A stretch of DNA of 64,000 nucleotides, from assembly GCA_021018995.1 (NCBI GenBank), contig CM037596.1, positions 100,671,416-100,735,415 of the forward strand. The letters run 5' to 3'. Every line of letters starts with the position of its first letter. Positions within the stretch are counted from its first letter, which is position 1. The position numbers and the translations under genes are program-made. Under the pieces are notes generated by a model. The model was not told the DNA's origin and did not search any database. It saw only the letters and a program-made list of their open reading frames with translations. Source of the DNA: Chloranthus sessilifolius (taxonomy: Eukaryota > Streptophyta > Magnoliopsida > Chloranthales > Chloranthaceae). This document shows, piece by piece, positions 9,801 through 21,711 of the stretch.

Positions 9801-11886
9801 ATAGAGGCTCCAGTCTAATAAATCTCCTGATTTTTCTAGATTCGAAATCCGAAATTGAAAATCAAAAGCTAAAAATGGTTTTCCCGCCCAGCTACACATG
9901 TTTTCCCCAACTTGCAATATGAAATTTCTTCAAATTTTTTAGAACAACGCCAAATCCACTTCTTTCTCCCAAACTAAAATCCTTCAAGCTCTACCTCTCT
10001 CTGGTTCTCTCTTTCAACCACCGATCTTCTCAGGTTCTTTGTCATATTATCTCCACAGTTAATGTTGATTTTTTAAGGCTTTTTATGGTTATGCATTTTA
10101 TATATAAATGGATCTTATTTTAAATTGAAATAAAATAACTAATGGTTTTTCTTTCTTCCTTTTCCAGATTGATGGATTTTTGGACTGATTTCTTGTCCAA
10201 TTTTTTGAGGGTTTGAGAGGTAAGTTTCAGCGTTGTTATTTTTTTTTGGTGCAAATTTTTGAGGTTTTTTGAAGTCTTAAGAGGCCATTGCATTTGCAGC
10301 TGTGGTTAGGTGGCTTTTGTCACTTTCTCTCTCTACTTTTGCATTATTTTCCCTTCTTAATAGGGGGATATAACCGTGATCCTACCTCGTCCCTTTGATC
10401 CAAGAAAAAACTGAAGGAGAAAAACTGCCCCTTTTAAGGTATATTTATTTACATATTCATATTCGTAGTTTTCTTTTTTTACCTTATGAAAATGAGGTAA
10501 AAGTAATGATATAAACATGTCATTATTTGTACACTTGTATGTTTAAAGTGGTGAAATTTGATGGGTTCTTTTCATTTTTCAATTTTATGCTCTTTTTTGC
10601 ATATGGGTTTTTCTACTTTTAATAAAATAAATTTTACTTGAATTTTTGTTATGACTATCATGTGTTCGCTTTTATGTTTCTATGAAAGGAAATGAAAGGA
10701 TATGAGTTTAGTGTATATGAATTTTCTTTACTTTGATATGTGTCTATCAAGTGTTTGCTTTTATGTTTTTGAGAAAATGTGAATATGCTTGATGTTCATG
10801 ATTTGAAATCTCGGATTTTAGAATTGTCTCGGACCACTCCGAGACAAAGACGTTTCACAGAGGAACTTACAGTTGTTGGTCCAGTTGATTACTAGTTGGA
10901 CCCCTGACATAGATATTATGCAATGAAATGTTACGTAAATCATTGTTGTTGACACCTGTAGACGTGTCCCCAGTGCCTCATGTAAACGGTCGACTTTAGT
11001 GTACATTTATTGTCTACTCAATTATGACTAAATGAATTTAAAACATAAGAAATAAAGTGGCTTAAAACAATAGAACTAGAAACTTGTTTTAAACAAGACT
11101 GATGTAAACAAGAAATAAATTGTGGTAAATTTGGACTGAAAGAAACTCTCGGATTTTTAGAAGGGCTAGAAAACCCTTTGATTTGATCATGAAGGCTGTC
11201 AAGGATTTCTTTTGGGAGTGGATTCACTTGGCTCAATTGGGTGGAAGTTTGGATGGTCATAATCAAAATGATGATTGGGATAGTCTCAACACTTAGCCCT
11301 CTTTTCCTCTCTTTGGGATTTCCCCCTTCGTTGGATGTTTCCTTGGTTTTTTTTTTTCCCCTGGTGTCTGCTATTAGCTTCTCTCGGGTTTGTATTTGTT
11401 TGTTCCGTTTCTAATAAATTTTTATTGACTGATTAAAAAAGAAAAAGAAAAAAACTACTGTTTAATCAAGCCCTTAAAAGGATATGAATCTTAGATGAAT
11501 TCTTCACTAAAGAGCAATATATGAAGCCTTCTTGCCAAGAAGATCTAGTGATCCCACAAATGACACTCCAACCAATACTTTGATGGAAATTGTACTTCCA
11601 ATAGATTCTTTGTTAATCTGCATCAAGCCAATGAGATCTGGGTCTCTTTAACCACCCACCTAGAGAGGTTCCAAGCATTTATTCTGAAGAGATGTACAAA
11701 AGGATCAAAATGTTGAGGTCTCCGTCTCATCCTCATTTAGATTTAGCTCCCCTCACATGAATGCTCATATATGCTTTCATTCAGTTTTTGTCAATTGACC
11801 CATTGTTAGTTCTTGATCCAATGGTGTAGAGACCATCATGATCTATCATGCCTGTATAATTAACATTGCTCATACACCACCTCTAG

Positions 11887-11888
<2 letters not shown>
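9801..11888. other. no confirmed gene; possible UTR-like exons
   Basis: 9990-10035 is pyrimidine-rich and ends in CTTCTCAG/GTTCTT, like a plant 5' leader exon. 10168-10218 lies between TTTTCCAG and GTAAGT and encodes only a 14-codon frame. Nothing further supports a gene. The remainder to 11888 is anonymous. Confidence 0.3.
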
Positions 11889-11927
<39 letters not shown>

Positions 11928-11972
11928 ATTATCATTGTTATTATTATTATTACTATTATTATTATTATTATA
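11889..11972. repeat. (ATT)n microsatellite
   Basis: About 84 bases of ATT trinucleotides with a few interruptions near 11925-11955. Confidence 0.95.
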
Positions 11973-12239
11973 GTGAGCTTAATATAAATCATATTTGATA
12001 TCTTGTATCTGACAGAAGGCTCTGTGTCCTTTTCTCCAACAGGGCTTATAGCTGCATCATGTGGGCAACTGGAGTATGTTCTGCAAAATTCTGGCCATGG
12101 CCACCATGCTTCTTTTTTTTAAAAAAAATAGGTGTTGCCTGTCTTTATTTACTTGTTTAATATTTATTTAACTAGCAATTTACTACACCAATGCATATAT
12201 AGGGAGGTATACACAGAATTTTTGAATTTCGTTACTTCT

Positions 12240-12500
12240 CATAAATAAAGCATCAGGATGGGTCTGTGATTTTAAATATTTATAGCAGCATATTGGGACT
12301 GCTGCCATTATACTAGATTACTGTAGTAATAAAACAAATGCTGTTATAGTAGATGGTTTAGTTTTATGCAGTAGTTGAGAAGGTGCATCAGAATTGTCTG
12401 TGATTATAAATTTTTACAACAGCTAATTGGAACAGCTGCCGTTACACTAGATTACTGTTGTCTTACGCAGATGCTGTTATACTAGTTGCTGTTAGACTGA
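12240..12500 (+). repeat. diverged tandem duplication, about 130-bp unit
   Basis: Two copies of a unit containing GTCTGTGATT, a CTGCCATTATACTAGATTACTGT-type segment and ATGCTGTTATA (about 12251-12370 and 12385-12500). No coding potential. Confidence 0.55.
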
Positions 12501-15292
12501 TTTTAAATTTTGGATTTCAATCATGCATCAGAATGGCCATTTGAAACATTTGTTGTTTTTTCATTTGGGTCGTTTTACGAAGTTGCCATTAGTCACTTAT
12601 AGGTACTACCAATATACAATGAAGGAGCTGTAGGTTGATGGCCACTTAGGAGAGTTGATGTCCACAATTGACCAAAATCAAAGCGGTTTTATGGTTCTTT
12701 ACATTTGAATCACTGCAATTTAGGTCATGCACATGTCCACTACAGCAGCATAGTGGCTGATAAAAGCTTTTTAGATTGAAAGGGGTTGAACTGAAGGGAT
12801 ACAAAAGTGGGGTGGCTGATAACAAATCAAAAATTAGATTGAGAAATTGAAAAAGAAAAACAACCCAACAGGGGTTCTTGCTCTATTGCCCTTAGAGGGG
12901 GACTTCACTTCACTACCTGATGAGTCCCTGATCCTTTAATTTAAATAAGCCTTGTATAATCTTTCTCTTCTTTAACAAACCCCACATCACTCACACGTGT
13001 GGATGTCAACTAATCACACGTGGGATACAACTGTAAGGGCCACCACAGGCCTACCCAAAGTTTCGTCTCTAGGCCAGAATCAGATTTTGCATCCCCAAAA
13101 CATGTTCTTAACAAAATGATCATCATTATTTTCTATGGAGAGAAATAAAAACTCAACTCATCTAAAACATGTGCTTGGGTCCTCAGACTCTGTTTTCAGA
13201 CATCTAAATTTCGAAACTATATGATCATCATTAGAGGCACTCGGAGTGTCTCCTACTGGATGAAACTTCTCCATGTTGAAATGCTGATACTTTGGAAAGT
13301 ATTAGTTATTTATGAGCATTAAAATAGGTGATAGTATATAAATTCTCGGCCAAATCTAAATATAGAGTTTAAACATCCAAACAGGAGATTTGGAAATCCA
13401 AATGTTTGAAATCTTCATATCCAAATACTTGTTCCCAAACGGAACCCAAAGGAAATTCCCGGTCCCACCGAGGAATGGGAGTAATGATATTAGATCGCCC
13501 CTTACAGGTCCCGCTAGCATTAAAGGACTCTAATTCCTTGCCTAAAAGGAATGGGAGCCATGCAGTTTCAATCCCAGCTTACCCATATAGAGAATTATTA
13601 GTATAAAAAAGGATTGCTAGAAGCGTTTGCTTTGTGAAATGACCTTATAGTCTTTGCATGGTGTTTTTTGGGAATCGATACTACGATAGGGTAAGTGTGC
13701 CCCATGGAATGTGCCATGTTCCCGTTATTGCATAATATGATTGATTCTTGACATGTACAGAATGCATGGTTCCAGGTATTTGAATGGAGCTTACAAAACC
13801 AAGGTCAAGTTCTTTGGTCTCGAGACTGCAGAGGATACTTACACTGCCGAGTTCTCCACTCAAATAGGAATTTTTGGGGGAGTCATTAATAGAATTGTAA
13901 TGTTAAACTAAAGCATCACCACTCTTTGGAGTGTGGAAGGAACAAAATAAACGGATTGTGGACAAGATCGTGTGCAAATTAATCGTGTCATGTTAATTTA
14001 CAGAGAAAAAAATTCTGAATTGTTACTATATCTTTTTTGCAGGTTCTGCAGTTTAGAGAGCACAAAAATATGTAGACATGAGATTACTGGGAACTTCAGG
14101 GTCAGTTAGATTGCCATATATCAGGTGGACCTTGTTCATCAAGTTTCGTTTCAGATTTTCTGTTTGGTTTTGTTTATGCTATTTTTGCCTCAAGTTAGTA
14201 ATGCTACTATTGAGCCAACAAGTCCCAGAGTCCAATGACCACTAGACTCAAATGAAAATACTTCATGGTCATCCGAAAATCACAATCCTTTTGGTTTGAT
14301 TCCAACTTACGATCATAGCCATTCAAAAAGGGAACAATCCTTCAAGAATTACTACACCAAATTGCTCCGCTCCCTCTCAGGCCAGAACAACAGTCAATTT
14401 GTTGCGTGGCAATTCACTTTTTATAGGATTCAATATGGATTAATTGTTTGAAAGAAAAAAAAATTCCTTGCTGAGGAATTGATTCGTTTTTTTTTTCCTG
14501 TTTTTTTGTGCATGAGCAAGTTAGGATTGAACCATTGATTTCAAAGGTGCAACAGATGGACCACTTGGACAAAGACCCACTAGGTAGGTCATTAACTTCC
14601 ACTAGCCCTTAGTCCTTGGAGTTTTTCATTTTGCCCACTACGCAATATCTGAAGCAATGGTTATTTTATGTTCTGACAAAAGGGGGTTGGTTTATGCATT
14701 TGAGTACTGTTGTAGCTGCTATTGGATTTGTGCTTATAACCACTGATGGACCGCATGAGAAGGTACTCGGATTTGACTTATTTTATTTAAACTTTCCCTT
14801 AGCACTGCTTTGCTAAACTTTCTCTTATAGCTATCGACCTGATCACCGGCAAACGGCATGCCAGCGTGCACACATGGCCTTGAGATGCTGGGGACTTAAA
14901 GAGCATGGAGATCCACACCAGATTGGTCGCTCTATACGAGCTCTTATTTTGTTGTTGTGGCCTTTTGGCACTTGCCATCTGAAATGATCTAGGTCTAGAC
15001 TTGTAGCTCTAGATCCACACTTTCACAAATGATGGGTGCTAGTCAGTCAACACCTAGCACCTCTGTGCGTCACTTTCACACGCATGATTCACACACATGA
15101 TTCTCATTTAGGATATTTGCCCAGGTAAGCCCAATTTAGACTCATGGCTTGCTCATTATTTTTTAATTAGTCACTTTTCTTCTTTTGTACTGGTGTGAAA
15201 GAAATGTTTGTATTGCAGGTTGCACCAATCTGATTTCAGACATAAGTTGAGTCCAAAATAATAGAAGGATTACAAATGGTAGAGAGATAATT

Positions 15293-15296
<4 letters not shown>
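12501..15296. other. no gene recognised
   Basis: Anonymous sequence. A frame at 13761-13867 reads KVKFFGLETAEDTYTAEFS after TGTACAG and looks exon-like, but I cannot place it in a family. Confidence 0.4.

Positions 15297-15326
<30 letters not shown>
15297..15326. repeat. (GA)n microsatellite
   Basis: Thirty bases of GA dinucleotides. Confidence 0.95.
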
Positions 15327-15327
<1 letters not shown>

Positions 15328-15709
15328 GTAACACTATGGATGGGTTGGAAAATATGTGGACAGGTTCTTGCTTGGTTTTATATGTATGAATGGTATGGAT
15401 GGTTCAGGTTTTATCTATGAACAGGTTTAGGTATTTATATGAATTGTGTGAATGGTATGAATTTCTTCTACATGGATTTGACCCCATTTCCCCATATGGT
15501 TCAGACATTTATATGAAAAGGTTCACAAGAGCCATTGGGTGCTAACCTTATGTTAGCCCCTCCATGTACAAAAAATAAAGAGAAATCGAATAATGTGCAA
15601 CTTGTAGCTTTCCAAAAAACCCTCGAATATTGTGTGCAACTTGTAGCTCTCCAAAAAAATCTACAAGGGGAATATTTTAGATTTTTTTATAAAAAAATAA
15701 ACTATTGCC

Positions 15710-16063
15710 GGCGGTTCTAATCTGTCGGGGATGTAATAATTTGTCGGTGGCTATTAACCACTAGGTTAGTCATACCACTTTGCCGGCAGTTATTAACCAC
15801 TAGGTTAGTCTTGCTGGCGGTTATTAAGCACTAGGTTAGTCATACCACTTTGTTGGCGGTTATAAATCGCTGGCAAAAAAAATTAAACATTTAACCTCTA
15901 GGGTTTGGTAATAATCACCGGCGATTCAAAATTGCCGGCGATTCAATCTGCGATGCCTTCTTTCTCACCAGTTTGTGTGACGCCAGCAAAATTTTTTATT
16001 GGCGGTTACTAAATTTTTATTGGCCGTTTTTGGCCACTAGTAAAGGTCCTTAGTTTTATAGTG
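15710..16063. mobile_element. CACTA-like terminal segment with subterminal repeats
   Basis: The right edge reads TTAGTTTTATAGTG, the reverse complement of a CACTATAAAACTAA terminus typical of En/Spm elements. Inside are repeated subterminal words: GCCGGCGGTT, GGCGGTTATTAA and CACTAGGTTAGTCATACCAC, the last recurring about every 63 bases near 15760-15860. Such GC-rich motifs amid AT-rich DNA are the usual transposase-binding subterminal arrays. The left terminus was not found, so the element may be truncated. Confidence 0.55.
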
Positions 16064-17255
16064 CATGCTATTATAGCCATTGCTCACTTTGGGGGCTAGG
16101 CACACAAGCGAGGCTTTGATAACAAAACTGTTATCATAAATAAAGGTTATGAACCTTTTACTCCATTGAATCTTGTCAAGAGCTGGCTTCTACAAAGTTC
16201 AAGGCCAATAAAAGATCCATGAGTTATTTTGACATGTTTCCATGGCTAAAAGGTGCTTTGTCATAAACTTATGATACAGGTGAAGCCCCACTAATCAAAT
16301 CAAATAGTATATCACTCCCCTAGTTTTTTAATGACAATTTAACTTCCCCTTGTTTTTGAATGACAATTTAACTTGAATGGTCAAAAAGGGTTTGCTAATG
16401 TGGATGCATGCTGTCATATGCATTTTCTTAATAAAATCTTCAGGCCTTCAGCATGTTTGTTCCACTGTTTGATTAATGCGTTATCTGAGAACAACTTAGA
16501 AAACTTCAAACATTTAAAATCAGAAATCACAATAGAGTGAAACACAGTCCTTACCTCCATTTAACCATATGTCCACTCATGATGAGTGGACCCATTGTAG
16601 ACTAACTTTTTTTTGTTTTTGTTTTATATAAGTTGGGCTCAAACCTTTGACATTGAATTAGCAATATTGTTACAAGAAATAGCCATTTTGTTAGAGAGAA
16701 GTTTGTGTGCCAAGGCCAAACTTCTGTGTACGAGTAGTGGCTCCCACACAGAAGTCCTCTACAAAACACCGAAGGGAAGAGGCTAGTAATCACATCACTT
16801 TGCTTATTTTACATCAGTTTACAAGTTTGAAGCTGAAGTTGATAACGGAACTTGAGCACGTGACAATGTACCCTCATAAGTAACAAACAATAAGCAACAT
16901 AGTAGACTAGATTTCATGGGACAATTGTCCTAAAAGTCAAAAAGTCAAACTTTTCAATCCAATCATAGCACGCCTTAAACCAGTAGATCCATAACTAGGT
17001 ACACGTAATCATTCACTATATTTCGCATGGTAAGCAACCTCCAACAAAATGAGCTTTTTATTGAATCAACTATGAAGAATGCATCAACATTCACAAATTA
17101 AAAAAAGCTATATCTACTTGTCTGAAAACAAGTTGGGGTCAAAAACATGAAAAAGCTTTCCACATGGTAACATGTGAATGCTATGTTTCTTCTCCAAAGG
17201 TTAGCACCTTCCGAAAATTGTTGTAAAAAACCAACCCACTCTGCCTTCCGCATTT
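16064..17255. other. no gene recognised
   Basis: Anonymous AT-rich sequence. The last ~100 bases may be the former 3' UTR of the callose synthase fragment that ends at 17256 on the minus strand. Confidence 0.5.
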
Positions 17256-17767
17256 TCAGTCATGCTTCTTTCCGCCAGACAAAATACGTGATATCTGAAG
17301 CCCTTGGCTGAAGGCTTGATTGAATAGTAGCCTAAATTGGAACTCTGAAACAAATGGGAACCAGGCTAAAATGGCCACTGACGCAAAGATAATAGCCCCA
17401 TCATGTACTCATACCCCCTTGCTACCAAATTCCGAATTGGCCAAACCAACAAAACCTCGTCCAGTGGCTCTGTACTTGGCACCACCATGCAACACCGTGT
17501 GACCAAAATAATGGGTTTTGGTCCCGAGCGAGAAGGTGAAGAAGAGGGCGCAAAGCTGAAGCTGCATGATGACTAAGTCACTTAGTGCAGTTCGGAACGC
17601 TCTTTCAATCCAATCTCCATGAGCATTGGTAGGGCCATCAATAAACCTATCTGAACAAGTGACTGGGATGCCATAGCAGCCTGCAGAGGATCATTTCCAC
17701 TAGCACGTGCAGTCTTCATAATTAAGCTCTCCACTCCACTCGATGACGAGTACAATTTCCCATACAT
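17256..17767 (-). pseudogene. callose synthase (GSL) C-terminal pseudogene
   Basis: From 17767 the minus strand encodes MYGKLYSSSSGVESLI, NDPLQAAMASQSLVQIGLL and MALPMLMEIGL. After a small deletion near 17600 shifts the frame, it continues with FRTAL, FTFSLGTKTHYFG, LHGGAKYRATGRGFV, and finally LAWFPFVSEFQ, LLFNQAFSQGLQISRIL and a stop at 17256. These are the conserved last membrane-associated segments of plant callose synthase, the plasma-membrane 1,3-beta-glucan synthase. The region normally separating GRGFV from the final WFPFVSEFQ segment is missing, so an internal deletion has joined them. There is also an in-frame stop in the junction sequence. Introns are absent across this stretch. 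Confidence 0.88.
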
Positions 17768-18483
17768 CCATTAAGCCAAAACTTTTAAGTGACAAAATAA
17801 AAGACTTGCTTTCTTCAGAGTTTATCAGAAATAACCTCCAATAATCATTGTACAAAAACTATTACGGATATTAGTTCTCATCTTAGATCAAAGGCTATAT
17901 AATTCTCTGCACAAAAATTTAGCGGCAAGTAAAGACAAATTTCCAATTTGTCACAAGTGAGGGATTCAAGGGGAAACAACTACAAATTCTACAAAACAAA
18001 TGGGTTTTAGTGGCGGCTACTTATTTTAAATTTTTACCTTAATAATTTTTTATCTGCCCCATATAAATTGCCACAGAACCCAACTCTTTCTCTTCCCAGC
18101 CAAACACCTCTCTCCATACGCAAGATCTTCTCTCTCCAAAACCACTCTCTCTCCACCAAACTCCTCTCTCCATCGATCCATCGGCGCTATTCAAGATCGA
18201 ATTCCATGGATCCACTACTGCTGTTTGAAATTGAATTTCATCGATCAATTGCCGCTGTCTCAAATCCGACTCCATCTATCCATTGTCGTTGTTCCAAAAC
18301 GGATTTCTTCGATCTCTAGGTTTTTCATTTTCTAAACATCATTTGGATCTAAGAATCGGAACATCAAAGGTAGATTGTCGATCTCGGAACACCATGCGTA
18401 GATCTTGGAACACTGTGGTTAGATCTCGGAACACCGTTGAGGTACCTTTCTGATTTTCGAGCTGAAATCTCTAGACCTAGAAT
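17768..18483. other. no confirmed gene; pyrimidine-rich leader-like stretch
   Basis: 18080-18180 is rich in CTCTCTCC and contains an 83-codon plus-strand frame (18068-18319) of Ser/Leu/Pro-rich low complexity. It looks like a plant 5' UTR or a transposon leader. I do not call it a gene. Confidence 0.35.
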
Positions 18484-18721
18484 CTGTTGCATGCGGTTTG
18501 GAACTTGATAGCTTCATTTCTATTTTGCAATCAAATCTCAGGTGCGAATTATTTTTGCAATCAAATCTGTTGCATGCGGTTTGGAACTTGATAGCTTCAT
18601 TTCTATTTTGCAATCAAATCTCAGGTGCGAATTATTTTTGCAATCAAATCTGTTGCATGCGGTTTGGAACTTGATAGCTTCATTTCCATTTTACAATCAA
18701 ATCTCAGGTACGTATTATTTT
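18484..18721 (+). repeat. 83-bp tandem repeat, nearly three copies
   Basis: CTGTTGCATGCGGTTTGGAA recurs at 18484, 18567 and 18650, an exact 83-bp period with almost no divergence between units. The third unit is interrupted at 18721 by the solo LTR, so the repeat was in place before that insertion. Confidence 0.92.
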
Positions 18722-19386
18722 TATAATATCTCGAAAAATCACGTTGAACAGTGACCTCAGGATCCGTGCCTAATTAGTCATAGGTTGACCACGTAGAAAT
18801 TTGCTAGTTGACGTAGGATAAGATGAATGGATGAGATGTGAGAATTTAAGTGAATGTGTGGAGAGTGAGGTAAATCTGGAGTCACATACACCTGTTCTGG
18901 TGCATGCGCTCAACACACAAGCTAGAGGGGAGATAAAAGGGTTTAATAACCCTAAAATCAATGTTTGAGTTGTTGGAGAGAGTTAAGAAGAGAGAGAGAG
19001 AGAGAGGAGTAAAGAAGGGTGAGTGATCAAGGAGTTATTGCAACTGATTGGAAGGGGGATTTGAGCAATTAACGCCATATTCGACGCGAGGGATCCGCTA
19101 GAAGCAAAGCTGGAACCCTAGCCTTTCCAATCACTTGATTTAATCAATTTGAGATTGATTGAAGGTAAAATTCTTGTAGATTAAATGCATAGATTGAAGG
19201 GTTAGATTGTAGTTAAGAATGGGTTAAATTATAGGATAAAGGCTTAGAAAAATGAAGAAAAAAGAGTAGGAAAAGATTGGGAAGAACAGCCCAAAAGAGG
19301 GCTGAATTTGGCCAATTCGATGAATCAAAATTGGGATTCGATTAACTGAATTGCCCCAAAAAGTTGAAAAGTCAAGGGACCCAAAT

Positions 19387-19735
19387 TCGATTAATCGAAT
19401 TGAGTTTCGATTAATCGACTTTGATTTTCGATTAATCGATTAATCGACTGAGAACCTCCAGTGGATGGAGGAAAAGGACCTGGGAAAATCGACTAGTCGA
19501 AATGGAATTTCGATTAATCGATTTTGGGTATCCGATTACTCGAATTGAGAATCGAATGGATAGAGTAGAGAATTTCGATTAATCAAATTGGGATTCGATT
19601 AATCGAATGGGAATCTCGATTAATCGATTTGATAATCGATTAATCGACCTTGAATTTTGATTAATCGATTTTGGGAATCGATTAATCGAATCAGATTCGA
19701 TTAATCGACTTTGGAGTTCGATTAATCGACTGTGC
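19387..19735. repeat. TCGATTAATCGA palindrome array in family A LTR (copy 1)
   Basis: The 12-bp self-complementary word (and one-base variants) occurs near 19387, 19407, 19428 and, after a gap, at about 19575, 19595, 19616, 19636, 19656, 19677, 19697 and 19718. Spacing is a regular 20-21 bp, close to two turns of the DNA helix. Confidence 0.95.
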
Positions 19736-20748
19736 CAGTTTTTGTTGATTTGTGAGTTTGACTTTATGGTTCTTGGATGGTCTTGGACCTTCTTTGTTAC
19801 ATCTTTAGTGATGTATTGCATGTGTTATGTTGTACCATATGTGGTACGTGTGATCAAGAGCACAAGGAGCCATGTAGGACTTTGATGTATGGTTTAGCAG
19901 AGACTTGAGGTAGGGAACACCTTGAACATGTACTTTAATTTGCAAGAGCATGTATATAGTGATATAGAATCAAATTGAAAACTGTTTTATTGCTAAAAGT
20001 TTTGTGAAAAGTGTGTGTGTGTGACATCTATAAGAGTAATCATAATGAGTCATCCTCAGGGAATGAGAAAGTAAAGAAATAAGAGCATCAGGTGTGATGC
20101 AAGTGAATGGATACATCCCAGGGATGTATCCAAGATTGAATAATATTTGATAAGGCCTAACTGATATAAGATACCACACTTACACGGTGAATAACTATAT
20201 GTAAAGCACCTAATATTTTTGTTATTTGAGGTTTGATAGGATACCCCACCGACGTGGCGGGATACCCATGACTGACGCGGCAGGATATCCGTGATTGGTA
20301 CGGCGGCGAAACCGTAAGCCAGTGCGGAGGCTTATCCGTACACAGTAAGCACACCCCAGGGGTGTTGAGTTGAGATAAGTTGAAACCTCGCCACCGATCT
20401 CCAGGGGAAAGGGGGTTGGGTACTAATTGTATTCCCAGGGAATACGTTTAAAACTGTCTATATAGATGACGATGAAGGGTATCTCATCGGGGCTCGATGC
20501 TATATTGCTCGGGGATTACTTAAGTTGAAAGGTTAAGTTTTGCTTTAGGCCTATTCAGTGTCATTCATGATTAATTAAAAGATATGTGTAAACTACCATT
20601 AAAAATGTGATTCCTTTTCAACTGTTTCTCAGTAACTGCATAGACACATCATGCATAAACATATCATGGAATATATGTGAGTTTTAATTTATATGTTCAC
20701 TGTGTTTTGTTCCCTATTGAGCTATGATGTAGCTCACTCTTTAGACTA

Positions 20749-20862
20749 TACGTCGCAGGTCTACTATTAGCAGCTGCCGAGGCTTCAGGGGACGTTGACC
20801 CTAGTGAGTCGGACCTTGCGCCTGGAGACGAGTTGGAGCCACCTCCTGAGGACTTCTTCTAG
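20749..20862 (+). other. conserved short frame in family A LTR, ends EPPPEDFF-stop
   Basis: Read from TAC at 20749 the frame gives YVAG, AAAEASGD, then an acidic run ending ELEPPPEDFF and a TAG. The same frame is open in the other two LTR copies (minus strand, 38213-38326 and 59197-59310). The sequence TACGTCGCAG at its start also resembles a splice acceptor. Function unknown; it could be the 3' coding exon of a spliced retroelement transcript. Confidence 0.45.
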
Positions 20863-21609
20863 AGGACTCTGTTGTGCATCTTTGAGAGTTTTGTGAGCTT
20901 AATTAGTACGGCTTGGTATGTCAAGCCTAGTTTTTCATTAAACAATGTAATTAAATGTTTGAATTATTCTTTTGGGCGAACCATCCTTGATGATTAGCTA
21001 TCATCGATGGTTCAGATTGGTCCATTCATGCAGAGGCATGAAGGTAGAACTGTCTTTTGAGTAATATTTAAATGATAATTTAATTCTGCAGTTTCATGTA
21101 TTGTTCAGTTCATTTTTGTTGCTTGATATACCAGTGTTCCGTGCTTAGTTAAGGGGCACGGTCAAGATGATCGTGCTGATGGCACGGGTTTCGGGGTGTC
21201 GAAATCCGGGCTGTCACAATTTTCTTGTTTGTCCATTGGGAAGGATAACAAATGAATAGGTGATATGCTTATCCTATCCTTGTTTGTCCTAGAACGCTGG
21301 TGTCAGAAAGACAATCCACTTTTTATCTAATTTTCTATTAGGATTTTTTGACTTGGGATCTGATGGGAAACAGAGCAATAATAAAGCATATGCAGAATAA
21401 TGATAATCCTGCTTTTGATTATTTATTTCACAAATTTGTTTGGTTCCTCTCAGGTTGTTAATTGGCCCTGAAGATTAATTTGAAACTTAAAAAATTGATT
21501 TGCCGTGTGGTGAAAAATAGTGATAAGGGTATTGGTGTGATTTTTTTTTTATGCATCACCTGGTTAATGCTGTGATCAATGAATACTTGATTCGGATTTC
21601 TGGTTTCAG

Positions 21610-21711
21610 GCACATCCACTAAAAATGGCACTAGAAGCAAAGAAAATGTCTGTAAATGTATATGTTGGAATGAGATATTGGCACCCTTTCATGGAGGAAG
21701 CCATTAATCAG
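21610..21711 (+). pseudogene. ferrochelatase, single exon
   Basis: Between GGTTTCAG and GTTAGT lies a 102-base exon encoding AHPLKMALEAKKMSVNVYVG, MRYWHPFMEEAINQ. This is the region following the N-terminal domain of plant ferrochelatase, the plastid enzyme that inserts Fe2+ into protoporphyrin IX. Both splice borders are intact and the frame has no stop. The next expected exon (with LPLYPQFS) was not found within the following 3 kb, so I regard it as an isolated fragment, although an exon across a very large intron outside my view cannot be excluded. Confidence 0.78.

Larger units (their letters stand above)
18722..21218 (+). mobile_element. solo LTR, family A (Ty3/gypsy)
   Basis: A 2,497-bp LTR beginning TATAATATC (expected TGTAATATC) and ending GGGCTGTCACA. 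It is flanked by perfect 5-bp target-site duplications ATTTT at 18717-18721 and 21219-21223. It matches, in opposite orientation, the LTRs at 37848-40270 and 58843-61330 along their length. There is no internal region, so it arose by LTR-LTR recombination. It holds the palindrome array, a GATACC/GGATATCC-rich tandem module at about 20240-20345, the inverted repeat GTATTCCCAGGGAATAC near 20430, and a short conserved frame at 20749-20862. Confidence 0.93.

Noticed and set aside
13761-13867. Exon-like frame KVKFFGLETAEDTYTAEFS after TGTACAG
   Set aside because: Looks protein-coding by eye but I cannot match it to a family and there is no clear donor or second exon.
18068-18319. 83-codon plus-strand frame as a gene
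   Set aside because: Ser/Leu/Pro low complexity from a CTCTCTCC-rich leader; no conserved motif.
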